This document shows, in pieces, positions 1-6,425 of a stretch of DNA of 18,037 nt. The translations under genes and the position numbers were made by a program. Source of the stretch: an uncultured Acetatifactor sp. (GTDB lineage: Bacteria; Bacillota; Clostridia; Lachnospirales; Lachnospiraceae); the NCBI GenBank assembly GCA_910577665.1, contig CAJTOJ010000050.1:1-18037 (forward strand). The letters are read 5' to 3'. Numbering within the stretch: position 1 is the stretch's first letter; the number at the start of each line of letters is the position of its first letter. Under the pieces are notes generated by a model. That model was given only the letters and a program-made list of their open reading frames with translations, did no database searches and was not told the DNA's origin.

Positions 1-94
1 TCGCAAAACGTATGTTTCTTTTTGTCACTCCAAAAGACGCAATTTCCTATAAAGCAAGAAAGCCACGTGGATGCTGGCGCATCCGCCTGGCTCA

Positions 95-123
95 TTGCCC
101 GCGGGAATCGGTCAGAGTATAAA
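95..123 (+). promoter_or_regulatory. Possible promoter of the carboxypeptidase gene
   Basis: A TTGCCC hexamer (95-100) lies exactly 17 bp before TATAAA (118-123), giving 4/6 and 5/6 matches to a sigma-A promoter. The expected transcription start near 130 leaves only about 13 nt before the ATG at 143, just enough to include the AGGAAAGG ribosome binding site. The short leader makes this a tentative call. Confidence 0.35.
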
Positions 124-142
124 ACAGGAAAGGAAAACCCAT

Positions 143-1651
143 ATGAAATCCTCCTTCAGACCTATCTTACAGAAAATAACTGTCCTTCTGCTGTCCGTGC
201 TCTTTGTCAGTTCCCTCCTGCCAGCCAGGGCCAGCGCCAATTTCCAGATTCCCGGCGCCTGCCAGGTACAGGCAGACATTGGGCCGGTACGCACTGTGAA
301 AACCTTAGACTACGACTATTCCCACAACACCTACCTGTCCCTGCGGGACCTGGCTATGGTCCTTCAAGGCACAGACAAGGCTTTCTCCCTGGAAATCACC
401 AAAAATGCCGTGTCCCTTAACCCTGGCTCCCATTATGCACCTGTTGGTGGGGAGAATGTTCCCTGGGAGGACACGGGGAACCCGGATCTTGCCTTGCGCC
501 GCAACGCCTTCCAGGTAAGTGGACAGACTGTTTATTATTATACCATGATCCTACAGATGCCCTCGGGCTTTTATGATTGTTTTATGATGGCTGCGGATCT
601 GGCCCTGATACTGGACATGGGCATCACTGCTCCCGGAGCAGGCTCTCTGGTGCTCCACACCCAGGAATCCTTTCTGGTCTCCCCTGATGTGCTGGAAGAA
701 GCTGGGTATTTCTACGGTGTCAACAGTGTGCTGGTGGGAGATGCCACCACAGGAGACATATACTATCAGTACCACTCTGACACCGCTTACCCCATTGCCA
801 GTACCTCCAAGCTGATGACCTGTCTTCTCACCATGGAGGCCCTCTCCACAGGACAGATTGACCTGGAAGATGTTGTCACCCTATCTTTGGGGGCACAGAT
901 GCTGGCCGCCTCAGATGATGGCGTGATTCCCCTGGAAGCCGGACAGCAGGTCACGATCCATGAACTGCTTCTGGGTGCCCTGCTGCCTTCCAGCAATGAA
1001 TGTGCCTTCAGCCTTGCAGAATACATTGCAGGTTCGGAGGAGGCTTTTGTTGGGCAGATGAACCAGAAAGCCCTGGAGCTGGGCCTGTCCCAGGCAGTCT
1101 TTTTCAACAGTCATGGTCTGCCTGCCTACACGGAGGAGCCTATTCCCTCCAAACGCCAGAACCGCATGAGCGCCCAGGATATGTTCCGGCTGGTCTCTTA
1201 CCTGCTGAAAGTCTATCCCCAGGTCACGGACATGACATCCCGGAAAACGGCTTTCCTGGCAAGCCTGGAGACGGAAGTGCGCAACACCAACCCACTGCTC
1301 CACAACCTGACTGGTGTCACAGGTCTCAAAACAGGTACCACCAACAAAGCCGGTGCCTGCCTGGTCACATCCCTGGCTGTAAATGACGGCGTCCTGGAGC
1401 ATGACCTGATAGTCATTGTGCTGGGTACCGAGGACTCCATCGAGCGGGGCCGGGTCTCAGCCCTGTTGGCCAGATACGCCCTGGGCGCTTTCCAGGAAAG
1501 GACTTCCCCTGGCCCTGGCAGTACAGGAGCAGAGGACTCCGGTACAGAAAAGCCGGGAGCCGGGGTTTCCCCCCAGACTCCCGGCAATCTGCCCACCCAC
1601 GCTGAGGCGGCAGTAGACTGGATCCTTCGGACAGCACGAAAAAGGCGCTAG
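143..1651 (+). CDS. Secreted serine-type D-Ala-D-Ala carboxypeptidase (peptidase S11, PBP5/DacF-like)
   Basis: This is a 502-residue penicillin-binding protein of the S11 family, which removes the terminal D-Ala from peptidoglycan stem peptides outside the membrane. The start at 143 is chosen because AGGAAAGG precedes it and the protein then begins with a clean signal peptide (K-rich start, hydrophobic run, ARASA cleavage near residue 32); the longer frame from 71 has no signal. Residues about 33-170 resemble the copper-amine-oxidase-like stalk domain seen in clostridial wall enzymes (YLSLRDLAMVL). The catalytic part shows all three motifs: S220-T-S-K223 (nucleophile and general base), S283-S-N285, and K396-T-G398. 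No classical PBP5 C-terminal beta domain is evident; the end is a Pro/Gly/Ser-rich tail with a basic C-terminus. The gene stands alone and converges on the ABC gene ending at 1667. S11 relatives with beta-lactamase-like or sporulation roles cannot be excluded. Confidence 0.88.
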   Translation: MKSSFRPILQKITVLLLSVLFVSSLLPARASANFQIPGACQVQADIGPVRTVKTLDYDYSHNTYLSLRDLAMVLQGTDKAFSLEITKNAVSLNPGSHYAPVGGENVPWEDTGNPDLALRRNAFQVSGQTVYYYTMILQMPSGFYDCFMMAADLALILDMGITAPGAGSLVLHTQESFLVSPDVLEEAGYFYGVNSVLVGDATTGDIYYQYHSDTAYPIASTSKLMTCLLTMEALSTGQIDLEDVVTLSLGAQMLAASDDGVIPLEAGQQVTIHELLLGALLPSSNECAFSLAEYIAGSEEAFVGQMNQKALELGLSQAVFFNSHGLPAYTEEPIPSKRQNRMSAQDMFRLVSYLLKVYPQVTDMTSRKTAFLASLETEVRNTNPLLHNLTGVTGLKTGTTNKAGACLVTSLAVNDGVLEHDLIVIVLGTEDSIERGRVSALLARYALGAFQERTSPGPGSTGAEDSGTEKPGAGVSPQTPGNLPTHAEAAVDWILRTARKRR

Positions 1652-1666
1652 CCTTCCCGTTTCCTG

Positions 1667-3598
1667 TCAGCTCACTGCATTTCCAGTGTACAGCTGATAA
1701 TATTTTCCCTTCTCTTCCAGAAGCTGGTCATGGGTACCTCGCTCTATGACATGTCCCTGCTCCAGAACCAGGATGCAGTCGCTGTTCTTCACTGTAGACA
1801 GCCTGTGGGCGATCACAAAATTGGTGCGCCCTTTCATCAAGGCATCCATACCCTGCTGTACCAGCTTCTCCGTCCGGGTGTCAATGGAGCTGGTGGCCTC
1901 GTCCAGAATCAGCACCGGCGGATCCGCAATGGCCGCCCTGGCTATGGCAAGAAGCTGTCTCTGGCCCTGGCTCAGGTTTGCACCATCCCCATGGAGCATG
2001 GTGTTGTATCCTTCCGGCAGCCTGCGGATGAAGCCGTCCGCATTGGCCAGTCTGGCCGCCTTTACCACTTCCTCATCCGTGGCATCCAGCTTTCCGTACC
2101 GGATATTCTCCATCACGGTGCCGGTGAACAGGTGGGTGTCCTGGAGCACGATTCCCAGGGAACGCCGCAGGTCCGGCAGTTTGATCTTGTTCACATTGAT
2201 GCCGTCATAGCGGATCTTACCGTCCTGTATACTGTAGAAACGGTTGATCAGGTTCGTGATGGTGGTCTTGCCCGCCCCGGTGGCTCCCACAAAGGCGATC
2301 TTCTGCCCTGGCTTCGCATATAACTCAATATCATGCAGGATCATCTTGTCATCGTTGTAGCCAAAGTCCACATGGTCGAATACCACATCCCCCTTCAATT
2401 CCACGTAAGTGGTGGTATTGTCTGCCTTGTGATAATGCTTCCAGGCCCACAGACCGGTTCTTTCCCGGCTCTCCTCCAGGGTTCCGTCCGGTCTGCGCAC
2501 AGCATTCACCAGTTCCACATAGCCTTCATCCACTTCCGGCTTCTCGTCCATGAGCCTAAATACCCTGTCTGCCCCGGCCAGTGCCATGATAATGCTGTTG
2601 AACTGCATGCTGATCTGGTTGATCGGCATACTGAAGGATTTGTTGAAGTTCAGGAAACTGGCCAGGCTTCCCAGCGTCAGCCCGGACACGCCTGTGATGG
2701 CCAGTACACCGCCACACACGGCACAGAGCACATAGCTCAAGTTCCCAAGCTGGGCATTTACAGGCCCCATGATATTTGCAAACATGTTGGCCCGGTAGGC
2801 GCTCTCGCATAGCTGGTCATTCAGCTGGTTGAAGGCCTCAAGGCTCTCCTGCTCATGGCAGAACACTTTCACCACCTTCTGCCCGGTCATGGTCTCTTCG
2901 ATACAGCCGTTCACCTTCCCCAGGGCCTGCTGCTGGGCCAGGAAAAACTGGCTGCTCTTTGCACCGATTTTCTTGGCTGCCACCATCATCACAGCCACCA
3001 TGGCCAGGGTGAGAAGGGTTAGGGGAATGTCCAGCACCACCATATAAAACAATACCCCTACCACCGTAATGGCACTGTTGATGATCTGGGGAATGCTCTG
3101 GCTGATCATCTGCCGCAGGGTATCCACATCATTGGTATAGATGGACATGATGTCCCCATGGGCATGGGTGTCAAAATATTTGATAGGCAATGTCTCCATC
3201 TTGGCAAACAGGTCATTGCGCAGCATTTGCTGGGTGCCCTGGGTCACATAGATCATCACCCTGGACTGTATGAAGGAAGCCAGCACTCCCAGTCCATAGA
3301 AGCAGGCCACCCTGCTGATTGCCCCGAAAAGCGGTGCAAAATCCGGTTCCTGTCTGCCGATCATGGGCAGGATATAAGTGTCAATCAAGGTACGCATAAA
3401 CATGGTTCCCTGTAAGCTGGAATACACTGTGGTAACAATACACAGCACTACCACCAGCCAGTGCAGCCAGTAATCCTTCAAGGTATACGCCATCAGGCGC
3501 TTGAAAATCTTCCCCGGATTCTCTATCTTCGGCCGGGGTCCCCTTCCTCTGGCGCCAGGGCCGAATCCTTTGTTTTCCTTTGCTTTCTCCTCTGCCAT
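1667..3598 (-). CDS. ABC exporter, catalytic subunit of heterodimeric pair 1
   Basis: A 643-residue half-transporter: an N-terminal six-helix ABC exporter membrane domain (about 35-350) followed by a nucleotide-binding domain. Walker A is GATGAGKT (438-445), the signature is LSQGQ (542-546), Walker B ends in LDEA with catalytic Glu567, and the switch His is 598 (IAHRLS). It therefore supplies the functional Walker A/B residues, while its signature deviates from LSGGQ, as expected for the subunit facing the degenerate site of a heterodimer. Start: ATG at 3598 has AGGGGGG about 8 nt upstream; the GTG at 3604 is too close to that site. The upstream gene stops at 3601, so the pair is translationally coupled. 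About 45 extra residues (roughly 355-400, containing a WAWKHYHK stretch) separate the two domains. The substrate is unknown; multidrug or toxic-compound efflux is inferred from the MarR gene upstream. Confidence 0.9.
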   Translation of the reverse strand: MAEEKAKENKGFGPGARGRGPRPKIENPGKIFKRLMAYTLKDYWLHWLVVVLCIVTTVYSSLQGTMFMRTLIDTYILPMIGRQEPDFAPLFGAISRVACFYGLGVLASFIQSRVMIYVTQGTQQMLRNDLFAKMETLPIKYFDTHAHGDIMSIYTNDVDTLRQMISQSIPQIINSAITVVGVLFYMVVLDIPLTLLTLAMVAVMMVAAKKIGAKSSQFFLAQQQALGKVNGCIEETMTGQKVVKVFCHEQESLEAFNQLNDQLCESAYRANMFANIMGPVNAQLGNLSYVLCAVCGGVLAITGVSGLTLGSLASFLNFNKSFSMPINQISMQFNSIIMALAGADRVFRLMDEKPEVDEGYVELVNAVRRPDGTLEESRERTGLWAWKHYHKADNTTTYVELKGDVVFDHVDFGYNDDKMILHDIELYAKPGQKIAFVGATGAGKTTITNLINRFYSIQDGKIRYDGINVNKIKLPDLRRSLGIVLQDTHLFTGTVMENIRYGKLDATDEEVVKAARLANADGFIRRLPEGYNTMLHGDGANLSQGQRQLLAIARAAIADPPVLILDEATSSIDTRTEKLVQQGMDALMKGRTNFVIAHRLSTVKNSDCILVLEQGHVIERGTHDQLLEEKGKYYQLYTGNAVS

Positions 3599-3600
3599 GG

Positions 3601-5364
3601 TCACATCCCCCCTCTCTCGTCAAAATCTCCGCTTCCACTCATCTGGGATTCATAGACATCCCGGTATATTTCATTGGTAGCAAGCAGCTCCTCGTGGGTT
3701 CCAAAACCATTGATCTCCCCCTCTTCCAATACAATGATCCTGTCCGCATGCTGCACGCTGGAAATGCGTTGTGCGATAATCAGTTTGGTGGTGCCCGGAA
3801 TCTCTGTGGCAAAAGCCCTGCGTATCCTCGCATCCGTGGCCGTGTCCACTGCACTGGTAGAGTCATCCAGAATCAGGATCTTCGGTTTCTTCAGTAAAGC
3901 CCTGGCGATACACAGTCTCTGCTTCTGTCCGCCGGATACATTGGTACCGCCCTGCTCTATGTAGGTCTGGTATCCCTGTGGCATCTTCTCGATAAACTCG
4001 CTGGCACAGGCCAGTTCACAGGCATGCCGGCACTCTTCCTCGGTGGCCTCCTTATCCCCCCAACGCAGGTTCTCCAGGATGGTGCCGGAGAACAGCACAT
4101 TGTTCTGGAGCACTACCGCCACCTGGTTGCGCAGGGCTTCCATATCATACTGCCTTACGTCCACACCACCGACCCTAAGGGTCCCTTCCGTCACATCGTA
4201 GAGCCTGCTGATCAGGTTCACCAGGCTGGACTTGGCGCTTCCAGTGCCGCCTATGATGCCGATGGTCTCCCCGGAACGGATGTCCAGGTGTATGTCCTTG
4301 AGCACAGGGGCATCTGCCTCCTTCTTGTAGCTGAAGGACACATGTTCAAACTGGATGCTGCCATCCCGCACCGTATAGACCGGATCCCTGGGACCAGCCA
4401 GATCCGGCTTCTCCTCCAGCACTTCGCAGATTCGTCTGGCACTGGCAGCGGACATGGTAATCATCACAAAAATCATGGACAACATCATCAGGTTCATGAG
4501 AATGCTCATGCAATAGGTCAGCAGACTCATCAACTGTCCTGTGAGCAGATCCCCTGAGACAATCAGATGGGCACCGATCCAGCTGATCAACAGGATACAG
4601 GAATACACTGTCAGGTTCATCACCGGACCGTTCCAGGCTACAATCCCCTCCGCCTTGCTGAAAACCTTGTAGATACTGCCGCTTGCCCTCTTGAATTTCT
4701 GGTTCTCATAGTCTTCCCGCACATAGGCCTTCACCACACGGATGGCCGATACATTCTCCTGGACACTCTCGTTTAGCTGGTCGTATTTTGGGAATGCCTC
4801 ATTAAAATGTTTCATAGCTTTTGTCACAATCAAGGCCAGCACTCCCCCCAGCACCACCACAGCCACCAGATATACACTGGCAAGCCTGGGGCTGATCACA
4901 AAGGACATGATCATGGCAAAGAGCAGGCTGAAAGGCGCTCTCATGCACATCCTTAAAATCATCTGGTATGCGTTCTGGAGGTTGGTCACATCCGTGGTAA
5001 GCCTGGTCACAAGTCCCGATGGGCTGAACTTGTCAATATTGGAGAAGCTGAAGGTCTGGATATTCTCATACATGGCCCTACGCAGGTTCCTGGCAAAGCC
5101 CGTGGACGCCCTGGCCCCGTAAAAGCCTCCCAGGATGCCGAAGGTCAGGCTGGCAAGGGCTGTAAGGATCATCAGCCCGCCTATGAGGAAAATGTGGTTC
5201 ATGTCCGCCCCGCCGTCCTTCCCGGCTCCGATCCCATTGTCAATGATGGATGCCATCAGCAGAGGAATGATGGTCTCCATGATCACCTCCAGGATCATGA
5301 ATGCGGGCGTCAGAAAAGAATCCTTCTTGAATTCTTTCACTTGTGCACCTAAGGTTTTTAACAT
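3601..5364 (-). CDS. ABC exporter, degenerate-site subunit of heterodimeric pair 1
   Basis: A 587-residue half-transporter with an N-terminal exporter membrane domain and a C-terminal ATPase. Walker A is GGTGSAKS (372-379) and the signature is the consensus-type VSGGQ (476-480). Walker B reads LDDST, with Asp501 where the catalytic Glu should be, and the switch residue is Gln532 (IAQRIS) instead of His. This combination marks the non-hydrolysing partner of heterodimeric exporters of the LmrCD/BmrCD/TM287-288 type (family knowledge), which matches the canonical subunit encoded 2 nt downstream. Start: ATG 5364 is preceded by AGGAAG at proper spacing; the GTG at 5373 overlaps that site and is rejected. 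It is separated from the MarR gene by about 235 nt that contain a 140-bp inserted element, so a once-tight operon may have been interrupted. Confidence 0.9.
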   Translation of the reverse strand: MLKTLGAQVKEFKKDSFLTPAFMILEVIMETIIPLLMASIIDNGIGAGKDGGADMNHIFLIGGLMILTALASLTFGILGGFYGARASTGFARNLRRAMYENIQTFSFSNIDKFSPSGLVTRLTTDVTNLQNAYQMILRMCMRAPFSLLFAMIMSFVISPRLASVYLVAVVVLGGVLALIVTKAMKHFNEAFPKYDQLNESVQENVSAIRVVKAYVREDYENQKFKRASGSIYKVFSKAEGIVAWNGPVMNLTVYSCILLISWIGAHLIVSGDLLTGQLMSLLTYCMSILMNLMMLSMIFVMITMSAASARRICEVLEEKPDLAGPRDPVYTVRDGSIQFEHVSFSYKKEADAPVLKDIHLDIRSGETIGIIGGTGSAKSSLVNLISRLYDVTEGTLRVGGVDVRQYDMEALRNQVAVVLQNNVLFSGTILENLRWGDKEATEEECRHACELACASEFIEKMPQGYQTYIEQGGTNVSGGQKQRLCIARALLKKPKILILDDSTSAVDTATDARIRRAFATEIPGTTKLIIAQRISSVQHADRIIVLEEGEINGFGTHEELLATNEIYRDVYESQMSGSGDFDERGGM

Positions 5365-5427
5365 GCTCTGCACTTCCTTTCTCTATATTCTGTCTATCTC
5401 TATGTTCTGTCTTTCCCGCTGGCAATG

Positions 5428-5583
5428 CAGAAAACGTAACAGTTCAGACAGCCCCTCTCGCGAAGTCAAAATTGCGCTCTGTGCAATTTTGCGAGACTTG
5501 CGGGCGCCAAAACGCATTCTTTTCGCGTTTTGTGTGCATTCTGGTAACAGTTCAGCGCCCTGTCTGAACTGTTACCAGAAAAC
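5428..5583. mobile_element. MITE-like element copy 1 with 8-bp target duplication
   Basis: The element proper is 5436-5575 (140 bp). Its ends are perfect 16-bp inverted repeats, GTAACAGTTCAGACAG and its complement. The octamer cagaaaac occurs directly outside both ends (5428-5435 and 5576-5583), as a target-site duplication would. Inside are two strong hairpins: caaaattgc/gcaattttg, and caaaacgc/gcgttttg (5508-5532). The right end also folds on itself (ggtaacagttcag/ctgaactgttacc). No credible protein is encoded. It is homologous along its length to the element at 10894-11027. GTAA termini plus an 8-bp duplication are the hallmarks of IS66-family ends (family knowledge), so mobilisation by an IS66 transposase elsewhere is an inference. 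Confidence 0.8.
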
Positions 5584-5599
5584 AGCCTGGTTAACATGG

Positions 5600-6124
5600 C
5601 TATCTGGAAAAAGCCGCAAGAGTTGCTCCGTCTGCCTCGTCCCCGGTTTCAAGCTCTGTCTTCAGATGGTCCAGATTGCCCTTCAGGAAATGTAACAGTC
5701 TGGTCAGTTCTGCCACCTCCCCCTCCGTCATACCTTCCAGCATACGGCTCTCCAGGGTGCGCATATAGCTCTCCATCCGGGCATGGCCTACAGCTGCCTC
5801 TTCTGTCAGCTGGATCCGCTTGAGCCTGGCATCTTTCTCCTGGATCCTGCGGATGACCAGTCCGTTTTTCTCCATCACCTGGAGGGTGTTGGAAGCCGTG
5901 GCACCGGATATGCCGAATTCCCTTTCCAGGTCTTTCTGATAGACAGGACTATCCTGGTGATGGTAGATATATCCCAGGATACCTCCCTGGAGCTGGGACT
6001 GGGGCCTTTTGTCTGTCCCCGGGTCTCCTCTGGAGATCACTGTTTTGATCTGGTTATGGATCGCCCGTACCAGAAAGGGGATCTCACCGTTTCCCTGGGG
6101 TGGTCTTGACGCGTTCTCTTCCAT
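5600..6124 (-). CDS. MarR/SlyA-family transcriptional repressor
   Basis: A 174-residue winged-helix regulator. The DNA-binding core is seen in the VYQKDLEREFGISGATASN segment (helix-turn-helix), followed by a recognition-helix and wing region (MEKNGLVIRR... DARLKRIQLT) and a long C-terminal dimerisation helix pair. MarR proteins bind palindromes as dimers and release DNA when they bind small phenolic or toxic ligands (family knowledge). The start at 6124 is chosen because GGGGG (6134-6138) lies 9 nt upstream; the ATG at 6142 lies inside the operator palindrome and has no ribosome site. It is the first gene before the exporter pair on the same strand and is very likely both autoregulated and the regulator of that pair, given the operator at its own promoter. 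Confidence 0.85.
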   Translation of the reverse strand: MEENASRPPQGNGEIPFLVRAIHNQIKTVISRGDPGTDKRPQSQLQGGILGYIYHHQDSPVYQKDLEREFGISGATASNTLQVMEKNGLVIRRIQEKDARLKRIQLTEEAAVGHARMESYMRTLESRMLEGMTEGEVAELTRLLHFLKGNLDHLKTELETGDEADGATLAAFSR

Positions 6125-6139
6125 ATGGCATTTCCCCCA

Positions 6140-6185
6140 CATAAAGTTAGTGTGCTAACCATTTGGTTAGCACACTAACTTTATG
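6140..6185. promoter_or_regulatory. MarR operator: perfect palindrome with two SlyA-like boxes
   Basis: Bases 6140-6185 form a perfect inverted repeat with 22-bp arms around a 2-base centre. Each arm contains its own dyad: GTTAGTGTGCTAAC (6146-6159) and GTTAGCACACTAAC (6166-6179), both of the form TTAG-N4-CTAA, which closely resembles the known SlyA box TTAGCAAGCTAA. The two boxes start exactly 20 bp apart, about two helical turns, so two repressor dimers could sit on the same DNA face. The palindrome overlaps the -10 box and start site of the MarR promoter, which predicts autorepression. Confidence 0.8.
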
Positions 6186-6206
6186 ACTTTCCGAACAATT
6201 TGTCAA
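6178..6206 (-). promoter_or_regulatory. Sigma-A promoter of the MarR-exporter operon
   Basis: On the minus strand a perfect TTGACA (plus 6201-6206) is followed after exactly 17 bp by TAAAGT (plus 6178-6183), a 4/6 match to the -10 consensus. The -10 hexamer lies inside the outer arm of the operator, and the predicted start site near 6171 lies within it, leaving a leader of about 47 nt before the ATG at 6124. Confidence 0.7.
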
Positions 6207-6228
6207 TGTCCTTTTTACATTTTTCACA

Positions 6229-6394
6229 AAAAAGTTCAGCCAGTGGGAAGCATATGGGCGAAAATCGTGCTTGCACGAATTTTCACCCATTGCTTTCCAC
6301 TGAGGGAATGCCCGTCTATGAGCAAAAATGAGCCGTGAAACGGCGAAGAGCGCCGCAGGCGCGGTTTTGCGAATGGGCATGGGCTGAACTTTTT
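6229..6394. repeat. 166-bp nested inverted-repeat element between tex and marR
   Basis: Outer arms of 13 bp (aaaaagttcagcc at 6229-6241; complement at 6382-6394) enclose two inner structures. The first, 6242-6301, is a nearly continuous 29-bp hairpin (agtgg... to ...ccact) with a tiny loop at cgtgc-tt-gcacg, two mismatches and two single or double bulges. The second, about 6308-6380, pairs atgccc/gggcat and gcaaaa/ttttgc around two small hairpins (gccgtgaaacggc and gcgccgcaggcgc). Read on the minus strand, the outer stem ends in GGCTGAAC followed by a run of six T, so it could terminate tex transcription. The architecture (outer stem plus two inner hairpins) resembles the MITE-like copies, but no flanking direct repeat was found. 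It does not encode protein. Confidence 0.65.
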
Positions 6395-6425
6395 GCAGAA
6401 AATTATATCTCCATATATTCTGGCA

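Noticed and set aside
1652..1666. Bidirectional terminator between the convergent carboxypeptidase and ABC genes
   Set aside because: Only 15 bp separate the stop codons and I see no stem-loop with a T-run there.
4024..4557. Plus-strand open frame (177 codons) inside the ABC exporter gene
   Set aside because: It lies antisense to a clear ABC transporter coding region, has His-rich biased composition, and shows no domain.
6220..6402. Target duplication around the 166-bp nested element
   Set aside because: I compared both flanks and found no matching direct repeat, so mobility is not claimed.
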